A DNA stretch of 64,000 bases from Pseudomonadota bacterium (GTDB lineage Bacteria > Pseudomonadota > Alphaproteobacteria > Acetobacterales > Acetobacteraceae): positions 1-64,000 of the forward strand of contig JAJZNE010000008.1 of the NCBI GenBank assembly GCA_021847995.1. The letters run 5' to 3'. The position numbers and the translations under genes were made by a program. Each line of letters begins with the position of its first letter. Within the stretch, counting starts at the first letter, position 1. The notes below the pieces were generated by a model. The model was not told where the DNA came from, did no database searches, and worked only from the letters and a program-made list of their open reading frames with translations. Shown piece by piece: positions 45,105-53,650 of this stretch.

Positions 45105-46205
45105 TAACCAACGCTGCATTCCGAGTCATAGACTTACCGAGTCAGGTGAGAAATTACGCTTATCGACATCAATTACTGTTCTGTGGAGATGATAATTGCT
45201 GAATTCACAACGTGCGTTGACTGCGATCGAGTGTCGGTTCGTCATCAACATGAAATTGTATCAATCCTCGTCGAATCTTTCGGAGGATTGCTTATTAACG
45301 ACTGCATTCGACTTGAGGAATTTAATCAGCGCCTGTTCAAGTTGATAACAGAGTTTTTTGTCCTTAACCTCTATATATGAGCCGTATCGAACTATTGGAT
45401 CCTTGAACCAGAATTTATCAAAGTGATATTTGATTCTGCACGCGATGGAACTCGTAGCTTTTCCCACGTATATGGGACGCTGACTAACGTCATAAAGCAC
45501 ATATACGCCACAACATTGTGGCCATTCTTGTTTGGAATATGGATCGAAATCAATAAGACTTCCCAGACCGGTAATTTCTTGCTCATTTTCTGTCTCTGTT
45601 ACCACGTCTTTTGGTAGGGAGGTCTTCAGTGCGTCTGCCAATTTGTCCCGTGTCGCAGCTTGTGGATTTTGTATCTTTCCATTTTCTAAATTGTAGAGCG
45701 ACGCAATAGAAATGTTGGCCAATTTGGCTAGCTCTGGTACCGTCAGTGTCGCCTTGAGTCTTTGGTCACGCACCCAAATACCGAAGCTTGAAACTTCGCC
45801 GGTGTGTATATCTTGTTCCGATTCTTTTACGTCCAGCGCGGAGGAAGCTTCCGGTGCCCTTTTCGATAGCTTGCCGAGAATTTCTTCAAGTTTATGCTTG
45901 TTAGCGCTGGTCGGGTGGGATGTTCCTGATTCCCAGTTCGAAATAGCCCCTGGAGTTACGCCGATCTTGGCGGCAAGGTCCGCCTGCTTCAGTCCCTCCC
46001 TCTCGCGCGCACGACGGATGAGTGGCCCCAAAATATTCTTCATGCTTGGTGCTCCTTGTATATTTTTCCTTTCTGGTGTGCTTGTAGGGGGCATGATAGT
46101 CGATCCGAAGGCGCATGACCATTTCTCGTGCCGCTCGTATGGCCGCCTGTGTTTCTCGCCAGCGCCTTCGCTCCTGCCCACCTTTCGCGGCCCGCGTCCT
46201 GATTT
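45105..46205. other. AT-rich island between transposase remnants
   Basis: From about 45105 to 46060 the sequence is visibly AT-rich and uses A/T-ending codons, unlike the 70 percent or so GC-rich text around it. It holds one gene (45261-46043). Transposase remnants lie immediately left (44360-45104) and right (46206-46319). This is the clearest sign of recent transfer in the window. Confidence 0.75.
45261..46043 (-). CDS. Double XRE helix-turn-helix protein fused to a GIY-YIG nuclease domain
   Basis: A 260-residue protein. A first XRE domain lies at about 5-58 (REGLKQADLAAKIGVTPGAI, NWESGTSHPT) and a second at about 87-142 (LTVPELAKLANISIASLYNL, ENGKIQNPQAATRDKLADAL). After a linker comes a GIY-YIG domain from about 175: GVY 179-181, YVG 192-194, Arg203, Glu236 and Asn250, so the catalytic set appears intact. 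AAGGAG lies before ATG 46043. Codon use and base composition differ from all neighbours. It could be a restriction or defence nuclease that also regulates itself, or a regulator with a recruited GIY-YIG fold. I know no characterised protein with this order. Confidence 0.85.
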   Translation of the reverse strand: MKNILGPLIRRAREREGLKQADLAAKIGVTPGAISNWESGTSHPTSANKHKLEEILGKLSKRAPEASSALDVKESEQDIHTGEVSSFGIWVRDQRLKATLTVPELAKLANISIASLYNLENGKIQNPQAATRDKLADALKTSLPKDVVTETENEQEITGLGSLIDFDPYSKQEWPQCCGVYVLYDVSQRPIYVGKATSSIACRIKYHFDKFWFKDPIVRYGSYIEVKDKKLCYQLEQALIKFLKSNAVVNKQSSERFDED

Positions 46206-46319
46206 GGCCGTGTGGACGGATTTGGCCAGCATCATCCCGCGCTCAAAACTGACAATAGCGGAGTCGCCGGTATTGGCCTCCTCGCAGCGCATGGCCACGC
46301 GCCTGAACCGCCCGAACCT
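46206..46319 (-). pseudogene. Transposase C-terminal remnant (IS5-like)
   Basis: In the frame upstream of the XRE/GIY-YIG gene the minus strand reads RFGRFRRVAMRCEEANTGDS and then MMLAKSVHTA. It resembles the C-terminal end of IS5-type transposases (FRRVAMRCEKT...LVKSVHTA). No other part of the element is seen. The rest of 46044-46460 shows nothing else. Confidence 0.55.
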
Positions 46320-46460
46320 GCCAGTAGCCTGTACGATACGTCCCTGTGGTTTGTAAAGGTGCGGGGGGCAGCGGACGTCCTTTACTGTCGGCGCTCGGGC
46401 GACCTTGCAGCGCAATCCGGTCGCCGCCTTCCCGCCTGCCGTGCGCACAGACAAACAACC

Positions 46461-46486
46461 GGCCGCCCGGTGCGTGCCGGGCGGCC
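46461..46486 (-). terminator. Terminator after aceA
   Basis: A perfect 10 bp stem GGCCGCCCGG/CCGGGCGGCC with a 6-base loop lies 23 bp after the aceA stop. On the minus strand it is followed by GGTTGTTTGTC, so it has the T-rich tail of an intrinsic terminator in the aceA direction. Confidence 0.75.
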
Positions 46487-46508
46487 CTTGTCGTGGGGGT
46501 GGGGTGGG

Positions 46509-47818
46509 TCAGGCGGCCTCGGTCGCGCTGCACGCCCAGGCGTGGCCATGCACCAGGCCGTCGTCGTGGTCAGCCTGCGGCAGCGGCGTGGCGGCGGCCT
46601 CATGGAACTGGGCGCGCTCCGTGCTGCCGGCAAAGGCCGTGGTGGAGGAGCGGCCACCCGATAGCGCCATAGCGACCGCGTCGAAATAGCCGACGCCAAC
46701 CTCCCGCTGGTGGCGGGTGGCCGTGTAGCCGTCGGCCTCGGCGGCGAATTCGGCCTGTTGCAGCTCGGAATAGGCCGCCATGCCGCGCGCGCGGTAGCCG
46801 CGGGCGAGCTGGAACATGGCGTGGTTCAGGCTATGGAACCCGGCCAGGGTGACGAACTGGAACCTGTAGCCCATCGCCCCGATCGCCCGCTGGAAATCGG
46901 CGATCTTCTCCGCCGGCAGCTTCTTCTGCCAGTTGAAGCTCGGCGAGCAGTTATAGGCCAGCATCTTGCCCGGGAAGCGCCGCGCGATCGCGGCGGCGAA
47001 ACGCTCCGCCTCCGCCAGATCGGGCTCGCTCGTCTCCCACCACAGCAGGTCGGCATAGGGCGCGTAGGCGAGGCTGCGGGCGATCGCGTAGTCAACGAGG
47101 TCAGCAATTGCGCGCTGTGGGCATCGGTGCGGCACAGCAGCACCGTCGCCACCCCCTCCACGTCGGCGGCGAGGCGGGCGGCGTTGAGGGTGCGGATGTG
47201 CTGGCTGACCGGCACCAGCACCTTGCCGCCGAGATGGCCGCATTTCTTCTCGCTGGCCAACTGGTCCTCGAAATGCACGCCGGCGGCCCCGGCCTCGATC
47301 ATCGCGCGCATCAGCTCATAGGCGTTGAGGCTGCCGCCGAACCCCGCTTCCGCATCGGCGACGATCGGCGCCATCCAGGCGGTGCCGCTGTTGCCCTCCA
47401 TGCGGTCGATCTGGTCGCAGCGGCGCAGCGCATTGTTGATCCGCCGCACCACCGCGGGCACGCTGTCGACCGGATAGAGCGACTGGTCGGGATACATCTG
47501 CCCGGCCGAATTGGCATCCGCCGCGACCTGCCAGCCGGACAGGTAGATTGCCTTCAGCCCGGCCTTCACCTGCTGCACCGCCTGGTTGCCGGTGAGCGCG
47601 CCGAGCGTCGCCACATAGGGTTCGGTGCGCAGCAGGTGCCAGAGGCGGCGCGCCCCCATCTCGGCCAGCGTGTGGCGGATGCGGAAGCTGCCGGACAGCC
47701 GCTCCACCTCGGCCGGGGTGTAGTCGCGGACGATGCCGGCGAACCGATCGGCCTCGGCAAGCGGCATGCCGGTCGGCACACCGTCGGGGGCGAAGGCGGC
47801 ATCCTGGGTCGGGCGCAT
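46509..47818 (-). pseudogene. aceA: Isocitrate lyase gene disrupted by an internal deletion and frameshift
   Basis: The first frame (from ATG 47818, GGAGA upstream) reads normal isocitrate lyase through the catalytic KKCGH and [15 protein letters not shown], then becomes unrelated at about 47100. The second frame resumes with [20 protein letters not shown] and continues to [31 protein letters not shown] and [15 protein letters not shown], ending at 46509. Between the two pieces about 25-35 conserved residues (the DVDERDRPFLTG... loop) are gone, with a net frame change. So glyoxylate-shunt isocitrate lyase should be inactive unless this is an assembly error. Its regulator and terminator are intact. 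Confidence 0.88.
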
Positions 47819-47960
47819 GCGACATTCTCCATTTTGCGCATCGGAATGCGTCAATAATTCACATTGCGGCGGGAAAGTTTATCGGGAAAATGCGCCCCGG
47901 GCGGCAATCCGGTAAGGAGATTCACCGACCGTCCGATGAATCCGTAAAGGGTGTAAAAAA
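47819..47960. promoter_or_regulatory. Divergent aceA/regulator promoter region
   Basis: The 142 bp between the divergent aceA and XRE/ScfR genes is AT-richer than its surroundings and holds two CGGGAAA motifs (near 47871 and 47884). Regulators of this family in other bacteria bind next to aceA. The exact operator is not determined. Confidence 0.45.
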
Positions 47961-49361
47961 GTGGCACGCCGGCTGATCGGCCATACCATTCGCCGCCTGC
48001 GCCAGGAGCAGCGGCTGACGCAGCAGGCGCTGGCGGTGCGGCTCGGCATTTCGCCGAGCTATCTCAACCTGATCGAGCACGACCAGCGCGGCATCAGCGC
48101 CTCCCTCCTGATCCGGCTGGCGGAGACGCTGCGGGTCGATCTGGCGGCGCTGTCGGGCACGGTGGAGCGGCAGGTCGAGGCGCAGTTGCGCGAAGTCTTC
48201 GCCGACCCGCTGCTGAACGCCGAAGCGGTGCCCGAGGCGGAAGTGGCGGCGCTGGCCGCCGGCAGCCCGGCGGCGGCGCGCGCGGTGCTCGCCCTCTATC
48301 GCGCCTGGCGGGTGGCACGGGAGGATGCGGGGGGGATCGCGCTCCCCTCCGGCCGGCGGCTGCTGCTGCCGACCGAGGAGACGCGGGACTTCTTCAACGA
48401 CCGCGCCAACCATTTCCCCGCGCTCGAACAGGCGGCGGAGGCGCTGGGGGCGGAACTGGCGGTGAGCCCGGCGGAGATGAACCACGCCGTCGCCGAGCGG
48501 CTGCGCCGGCGCCACGGCATCACGGTCACGGTCGGGCCGCTCGAAGCGGCGCTGCGCCGCTACGACGCGGCGGCCCGCAGCCTGCAATTGTCGGAGATGC
48601 TGCCACGCGAAAGCCGCGGCTTCCACATGGCCTTCCAGCTGGCGATGCTGGAGGTGCGGGAGGCGGTGGAGGCGACGATGGCGGACAGCCCCGCCTCCTC
48701 GGCGGAGGCGGCGGCGCTGATCCGCATCGGGCTGCTGAACTATACCGCGGCGGCGCTGCTGATGCCCTATGCGCCGTTCGCCGCCGCCGCGACGGTGCTG
48801 CGCCATGACGTGGAGGCGCTGGCGGCGCGCTTCGGCGTCAGCTTCGAGCAGGCGTGCCACCGGCTGTGCAGCCTGCAACGGCCGGGGGCGCGCGGCGTGC
48901 CGTTCTTCTTCCTGCGCGTCGATCCGGCGGGCAATGTCAGCAAGCGCTTCGCCGGCGCCGGCTTCCCGTTCGCGCGCTATGGCGGCTCCTGCCCGCGCTG
49001 GGTGGTGCATGGCGCGTTCGCCAGTCCGGGGATGCTGCGCGTGCAGGTGGCGGAGCTGACCGACGGCGCCCGCTTCCTCTGCTTCGCCCGCACCATCACG
49101 GCGGCGGCGGCGCAATGGGGGGAACCGCCGCCGGTGCATGTGATCGCCATGGGGGCACCGGCGGCGCATGCCCAAGACCTCGTCTATGCGGATGGCCTCG
49201 ACCTGGAACGCGCCGCGGTCGGCATCGGCCTGTCCTGCCGCCTGTGCGAACGCCCCGACTGCCGCAGCCGCGCGTTCCCGCCGCTGGAACACCGGCTGGC
49301 ACTCGACCCGCACACGGCGAGCGCCAGCCCCTTCCGTTTCGAGGTGCGGCGGGCGCCCTAG
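47961..49361 (+). CDS. XRE/ScfR-type short-chain fatty acyl transcriptional regulator
   Basis: A 466-residue regulator starting at GTG 47961. The N-terminal XRE domain (TIRRLRQEQRLTQQALAVRL, SPSYLNLIEHDQRG) covers about residues 6-60. An IrrE-like middle follows, with FFNDRANHFPALEQAAEALG and PRESRGFHMAFQLAMLE. The C-terminal ScfR domain has RPGARGVPFFFLRVDPAGNV, CPRWVVHGAF and the Cys cluster SCRLCERPDCRSRAFPP. RamB-like members control acetate, propionate and glyoxylate genes. Facing aceA fits that role; its main target here is broken. Confidence 0.9.
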   Translation: MARRLIGHTIRRLRQEQRLTQQALAVRLGISPSYLNLIEHDQRGISASLLIRLAETLRVDLAALSGTVERQVEAQLREVFADPLLNAEAVPEAEVAALAAGSPAAARAVLALYRAWRVAREDAGGIALPSGRRLLLPTEETRDFFNDRANHFPALEQAAEALGAELAVSPAEMNHAVAERLRRRHGITVTVGPLEAALRRYDAAARSLQLSEMLPRESRGFHMAFQLAMLEVREAVEATMADSPASSAEAAALIRIGLLNYTAAALLMPYAPFAAAATVLRHDVEALAARFGVSFEQACHRLCSLQRPGARGVPFFFLRVDPAGNVSKRFAGAGFPFARYGGSCPRWVVHGAFASPGMLRVQVAELTDGARFLCFARTITAAAAQWGEPPPVHVIAMGAPAAHAQDLVYADGLDLERAAVGIGLSCRLCERPDCRSRAFPPLEHRLALDPHTASASPFRFEVRRAP

Positions 49362-49374
49362 CGGGGCGGCGACG

Positions 49375-51024
49375 TCAAAGTTCCCCGCGCGCCGCCAGGG
49401 CGCGGATGCGGTCGGCGGTGCGGCAGGCGATGGCCTGGATGGTGAGCGACGGGTTGACGCCGCCGATGGTCGGAAACACCGAGCCGTCGCAGATCCAGAG
49501 ATTGGGAACATCCCAGCTCCGGCAATCGGCGTTGACCACGCTCGTGCGCGGGTCGGCGCCCATGCGCGCGGTGCCGTTGAGGTGGGCCGTGTCATCCTCC
49601 TGGTCCCAGATGTCGTGCGCCCCCGCCGCCTGCAACTGCCGGCGCATGAAGGCGAGGGCATGCGCACCGAGCCGCCGGTCGTTGTCGCACAGGCTGTAGG
49701 TGACGCGGGCGACCGGCAGGCCGAGCGCATCCCTTTCCCCGGCCAACGTCACCCGGTTGCGTTCCTGCGGCATGTATTCGCCGACGATCTTGAGGCCGGC
49801 GACATGGTTGTAGTGCTGCATCTCCCGCTTCAGGGCATCGCCCCACAGCCCGCGCGCGCCCAGCAGCGTGCGCGCCCACAGCACCGGCAGCGGCCCCTGG
49901 CTCATGATCGCGTAGCCGCCGAAGAAATCCTTGCCGCGATCCTCGTAGTTCCAGTGCTCGGTGATGGCGAGGGAGGGCGGACCCTTGTAGGCCCGGATTT
50001 CGTCGTCCATACGGCCCCACACCGCCTGATTGGCCTGCACCATCAGATATCTGCCGACCAGACCGGAGGAATTGGCCAGCCCGTCGGGATGCGCGGCGGT
50101 CGCGGAGTTGAGCAGCAGCCGCGGCGTCTCGATCGCATAGCCGGCGACGACGACGTTGCGCGCGCGCTGGAAGCGCCATTTGCCGCCGCGATGGTACTGC
50201 ACGCCGCTGGCGCGCCCGGCCGCATTCGTCTCCACCCGCCCGACCATGGCGAGATCGCGGATCTCCGCCCCCGCCCGCAGCGCCCGGGGGAGCCAGGTGA
50301 CGAGCACGCTCTGCTTGGCGTTGGTCGCGCAGCCGACGACGCAGAGGCCGCGATAGACGCAGGGCGGCGACAGGCCGCGCGGGGCGGAGACCGTGGCCAG
50401 CGGCGTTTCCGCCCATGGAATGCCGAGCGCTTCGGCGCCTTTTGCGAGAACCAGTCCGGCCGCGTTGACCTCGTGCGGCCGGTACGGGTAGCGCGGCCGG
50501 TGCGGACCCCACGGATAGCGCACCGGCCCGGCGATCTTCAGCGCCCGCTCAACCTCCCGGTAGTAGTGCCACATCTCGCGCCAGTCGATCGGCCAGTCGG
50601 CGCCGTAGCCGAGCAGCGAGCGCGCCTTGAACCATTCCGGACGGAAGCGCAGCGACACCATCGCGAAATGCACGGTGCTGCCGCCGACCGAGCGGCCGGA
50701 ATTGTTGGCGCCGAGCTGGAGCGGGTCGTCGCCATCGACGATGCGCTCCTCGGTCCAGTAGAGCTTGTTCTGCGAGGTTTCCTCCGACGCGAAATCCTCG
50801 AGCGGACGCCAGTAGGCGCCGGCATCGAAGGCGACGACGGAGAAGCCGTGCTCGGCAAGCCGGCACGCCAGCGTGCCGCCGCCCGCGCCGGTGCCGACGA
50901 TGGCGAAATCGACTTCCTCGCCGTCGTCGAATTCGCGCATTTGGACCCAGCGGCCGGGCCGCATCACGTCCGGCGCGCGTCCCCCGGTGGCGCGCGGCGT
51001 GGTCATCGGATCATCAGCGGACAC
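49375..51024 (-). CDS. GMC-family FAD oxidoreductase (gluconate/sugar dehydrogenase large subunit-like)
   Basis: A 549-residue flavoprotein. The FAD-binding GTGAGGG is at 44-50. NNSGRSVGGSTVHFAMVSLR follows near 108. The GMC C-terminal block is DTAHLNGTARMGADP, VPNLWICDGSVFPT and GGVNPSLTIQAIA, with the active-site His and Asn in HLNG and VNPS. It resembles the large subunits of membrane-bound gluconate/2-keto-sugar dehydrogenases. The preferred start is GTG 51024 (GGAGG at good spacing), overlapping the upstream small-subunit gene by 11 bp. It is the last gene in a five-gene operon. No cytochrome-c gene accompanies it, so the electron acceptor is unknown. Confidence 0.9.
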   Translation of the reverse strand: MSADDPMTTPRATGGRAPDVMRPGRWVQMREFDDGEEVDFAIVGTGAGGGTLACRLAEHGFSVVAFDAGAYWRPLEDFASEETSQNKLYWTEERIVDGDDPLQLGANNSGRSVGGSTVHFAMVSLRFRPEWFKARSLLGYGADWPIDWREMWHYYREVERALKIAGPVRYPWGPHRPRYPYRPHEVNAAGLVLAKGAEALGIPWAETPLATVSAPRGLSPPCVYRGLCVVGCATNAKQSVLVTWLPRALRAGAEIRDLAMVGRVETNAAGRASGVQYHRGGKWRFQRARNVVVAGYAIETPRLLLNSATAAHPDGLANSSGLVGRYLMVQANQAVWGRMDDEIRAYKGPPSLAITEHWNYEDRGKDFFGGYAIMSQGPLPVLWARTLLGARGLWGDALKREMQHYNHVAGLKIVGEYMPQERNRVTLAGERDALGLPVARVTYSLCDNDRRLGAHALAFMRRQLQAAGAHDIWDQEDDTAHLNGTARMGADPRTSVVNADCRSWDVPNLWICDGSVFPTIGGVNPSLTIQAIACRTADRIRALAARGEL

Positions 51025-51655
51025 GCCGGTTTGCCTCCGTCACGCGGGCCACGTCGCCGCCCTTCAGTTCCACCGGTTCCCAGGCGTCGCGGCGGTTGAA
51101 GCCCATGCGGACATAGCCGCGCGGGCTGGCCGGGCCACCCCAGCCGATTTCGCTCCACGCCGTCGGGTGGGCGTAGTAGGCTTCCACGATGTCGTGCGCG
51201 AGCCGCTCGCTGAAGAACATCGCAGGCGGCATTCCGCCCCATGCGGGTGCCGACAATTCGCCCTTCTGCATGCGGGTGAGCAGGGCATCCTTCTGCTCTT
51301 CTGCCAGAAGCTCGAATGCGATCCCGTAGGCGGCCGCGGTTTCGGCGGCGAGCGCCGCAAGGCCGCGGCGCCATGCGTCCTGCAACGGCGGCAGTTTCGC
51401 GTTGCGGTAGCCCTCGGTTGCGTTCCTGTACAGCTTGTCGTCGAGCAGCACCGCCGTCGCGATCGCTGGGCGGCCGATCGGCTGCGGCACGATGCGATCG
51501 CACAGCGGCGCCACCATCTTCCATTCTGCTCCGGTGAAGAAGCGGGGCTGATCCGGCAGCGCGAGGCGTGCGTTCACAGCCTCCCGCGTCGCATCATTCC
51601 ACGACGGGGTGTCGCGCTTGTCGAGCACGTCGTAGCCGGGATAGCGGTCAGGCAT
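51014..51655 (-). CDS. Gluconate 2-dehydrogenase subunit 3-family protein
   Basis: A 213-residue protein with the subunit 3 pattern FFTGAEWKMVAPLCDRIVPQP, then LDDKLYRNA, LLAEEQKDALLTRMQKGEL, FFSERLAHDIVEAYYAHP and GWGGPASPRGYVRMG. It is the small chaperone/structural partner of GMC dehydrogenases. Many family members have Tat signals; this one starts directly with MPDRYPGYDVL and shows none. ATG 51655 overlaps the membrane-protein gene by 8 bp and is served by GGAGG. Confidence 0.88.
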   Translation of the reverse strand: MPDRYPGYDVLDKRDTPSWNDATREAVNARLALPDQPRFFTGAEWKMVAPLCDRIVPQPIGRPAIATAVLLDDKLYRNATEGYRNAKLPPLQDAWRRGLAALAAETAAAYGIAFELLAEEQKDALLTRMQKGELSAPAWGGMPPAMFFSERLAHDIVEAYYAHPTAWSEIGWGGPASPRGYVRMGFNRRDAWEPVELKGGDVARVTEANRRVR

Positions 51656-52526
51656 CCGCATCGTCCTCCAGCAGGCCGAGCGCGGCCAGACCCGCGAGGG
51701 CGAGGCCGGTAAAACTGGGCGGCGCGGGGAGCGGCGGGCCGTTCTGGATGTTCTGCGTCCAGTTGCGCCAGCCGCCCATGTTCCGCGCGATGCCGAGCGC
51801 ATGGAAGCCGACCCCGAGGAAGCCGAGCGCCGCGGTGACGCGGAGCGCGAGGCGCGTCGCGCCGCGATGGCGCCGCGCCGTGCCGCGCGCGGTGTTGGCA
51901 AGCATGCCGGCCGCGAGCGGCGGCAGCGTCACCGGCAGGACCATGAACGGATCCTGGAAGGCGCCGCGGAAATGCAGCAGGCCCGCTTCCCCGACCGTAC
52001 CGAGCAGGCCAAGGCTGGTCAGCGCCGCGGCGGCGCGGCCGGCCGGCAGGTCGAACACCATCGGCGTCCGCCCCGGCGGATTGTCCCTTACCCGCTCGGC
52101 GAAGTAGCCGAGCAGGCCGGAGAGCACGAGCGCCGCCGGCGCGCCGATCGGCGCAGCATAGAACAGGTTGCCCCACGAGAAGCCGCCCGGCCGCTTGGTG
52201 ATATTGTAGAAGTGGAAACCGAGTCCGGCGAAGCCGGTCGCGGCGGCGAGCGCATAGGCCGAGTCGCGCGCGACATGCGCGCCGTGCCGGCGGTCGCCGA
52301 CGCCGTGTCCGCTCGCCAGCAGGCTGACCGTCGCAGCAGCGAGCGGCGCGAACATCGCGCGGTTGTGGAAGTCGCCGCGATAGTGTTCCAGCGCGCTGTC
52401 GGCGAGGACGGAGCCAGCCAACAGTCCCGCCGCGCGATTGAGACGCCGCGCCGCCGTCACCGCGACGTGCGGATCACCGGCAGTGGCGGGCACGCGGCGC
52501 CCTGCCCGCAAGCGTCGATCGGACAT
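51648..52526 (-). CDS. Polytopic membrane protein of the GMC dehydrogenase operon
   Basis: A 292-residue protein with about seven hydrophobic segments. His and Asn residues are frequent at membrane edges (SALEHYRGDFHNRAMFAP, GEAGLLHFRGAFQDPFMVLP, GFHFYNITKRPGGFSWGNLF). The two halves look related: HYRGDFHNRAMFAPL and HFRGAFQDPFMVLPV occupy equal positions, so an internal duplication is likely. It has no CxxCH haem motif. Its tight place between the enolase-superfamily gene and subunit 3 suggests it anchors the GMC complex or passes electrons on. I know no characterised homologue. Confidence 0.78.
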   Translation of the reverse strand: MSDRRLRAGRRVPATAGDPHVAVTAARRLNRAAGLLAGSVLADSALEHYRGDFHNRAMFAPLAAATVSLLASGHGVGDRRHGAHVARDSAYALAAATGFAGLGFHFYNITKRPGGFSWGNLFYAAPIGAPAALVLSGLLGYFAERVRDNPPGRTPMVFDLPAGRAAAALTSLGLLGTVGEAGLLHFRGAFQDPFMVLPVTLPPLAAGMLANTARGTARRHRGATRLALRVTAALGFLGVGFHALGIARNMGGWRNWTQNIQNGPPLPAPPSFTGLALAGLAALGLLEDDADA

Positions 52527-52541
52527 CCCTTCCCGTTCCCT

Positions 52542-53648
52542 TCAGATCTGGTATCGTTCGGCGTCCTGGCGGCGGAGTTCCAGGCCGAGACCGGGACGCG
52601 ACAGGTCCGGGCGGATCACGCCCTCGCGCGGCAACGGCGCACCGTCGAACAGCATGTGCTCGATGCGCACATGGTCGTGGAACCACTCCAGATGCCGCAG
52701 GCGCGGCGCCGCACAGCAGGGATGCAGATGCAGCGCCGGCGCGCAATGGGCGGAAAGATCGATGCCGTGGGCCTCGCACAGCGCGGCGGCGCGCAGGAAG
52801 CCGGTGATGCCGAGGCAGCGGGTGACATCGACCTGCTGCACATCGACCGCGCGCGCCTCCAGCATGCGGCGGACATATTCGGGACGGTAGGCATATTCGC
52901 CCGCTGCAACCTCCATCCCGGCCGGCATGCGCCCGCGCAGCAGGCGCAGCGAGTCGAGATCGTCGGAACTCACCGGCTCCTCGAACCACGCGACCCCGCT
53001 GTCGCGGGCGAAAATCTCCGCCTGCGCGAGCGCGTGGGCGGCGTCGTAGGCGCCGTTGCCATCGACGAACAGGCCGCGCTCCCCGGCGGCCTTGCGGCCG
53101 ACGGCGACACGGTGCGGATCCTGCGCGGGATGGGTGCCGACCTTCATCTTGACCCAGGCACAGCCGTCACGCTCGATCCAGCCGCGGAACTGCTCGGTCA
53201 GGTCGGCGTCGCTGTAGGTGGTGAAACCGCCGCTGCCGTAGATTCGCACCGCATCGCGGCAGCGTCCCAGCAGCACCGCCAGCGGCAGATCGAGCAGCTT
53301 CGCCTTCAGATCCCACAACGCCGCATCGATCGCCGCGATGGCATTGGCCGCCAGCCCCTCGGCCCCCATGTTGCGCACCGCGGCGCGCATCGCCTGCCAG
53401 GCGGATGGCGGGTCCATCACGTCGTGCGAGCGGATCACCCCGGCGAGCTTGTGGGTGACCAGCCTCGCGATGCAGCCGTCGGTGTAGGTGTAGCCGAGGC
53501 CGGTCCTGCCGCCGCCGTCGATTTCGACGACAACGAGGGTGGTCGAATCCCAGTGCATGGTGCCGTCGGCTTCCGGCTTGTCGGTCGGGATCGTGTAGGC
53601 GCGCGCCCGCACCGTGCCCGGGCGCACGCCGGTCCGTTCGCCGCGCAT
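52542..53648 (-). CDS. Enolase-superfamily enzyme (mandelate racemase/muconate lactonising type)
   Basis: A 368-residue protein with a capping domain and barrel. Key residues: Lys167-x-Lys169 (KMKVG), metal ligands Asp196 (VDGNGAY), Glu223/224 (WFEEP) and Glu251 (AAGEYA), then Asp274 (DVTRC) and His301 (SAHCAPALH). A KxK with an Asp/His pair is the mandelate-racemase arrangement, used by many sugar-acid dehydratases and racemases. The substrate is unknown; sharing an operon with a GMC dehydrogenase suggests an aldonic acid or similar. It starts 2 bp after the TPP-enzyme gene. Confidence 0.9.
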   Translation of the reverse strand: MRGERTGVRPGTVRARAYTIPTDKPEADGTMHWDSTTLVVVEIDGGGRTGLGYTYTDGCIARLVTHKLAGVIRSHDVMDPPSAWQAMRAAVRNMGAEGLAANAIAAIDAALWDLKAKLLDLPLAVLLGRCRDAVRIYGSGGFTTYSDADLTEQFRGWIERDGCAWVKMKVGTHPAQDPHRVAVGRKAAGERGLFVDGNGAYDAAHALAQAEIFARDSGVAWFEEPVSSDDLDSLRLLRGRMPAGMEVAAGEYAYRPEYVRRMLEARAVDVQQVDVTRCLGITGFLRAAALCEAHGIDLSAHCAPALHLHPCCAAPRLRHLEWFHDHVRIEHMLFDGAPLPREGVIRPDLSRPGLGLELRRQDAERYQI

Positions 53649-53650
53649 GC

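Noticed and set aside
45183-45380. 65-codon plus-strand frame opposite the end of the GIY-YIG gene
   Set aside because: It overlaps a better-supported gene; its starts lack ribosome sites and AT-rich DNA gives chance frames.
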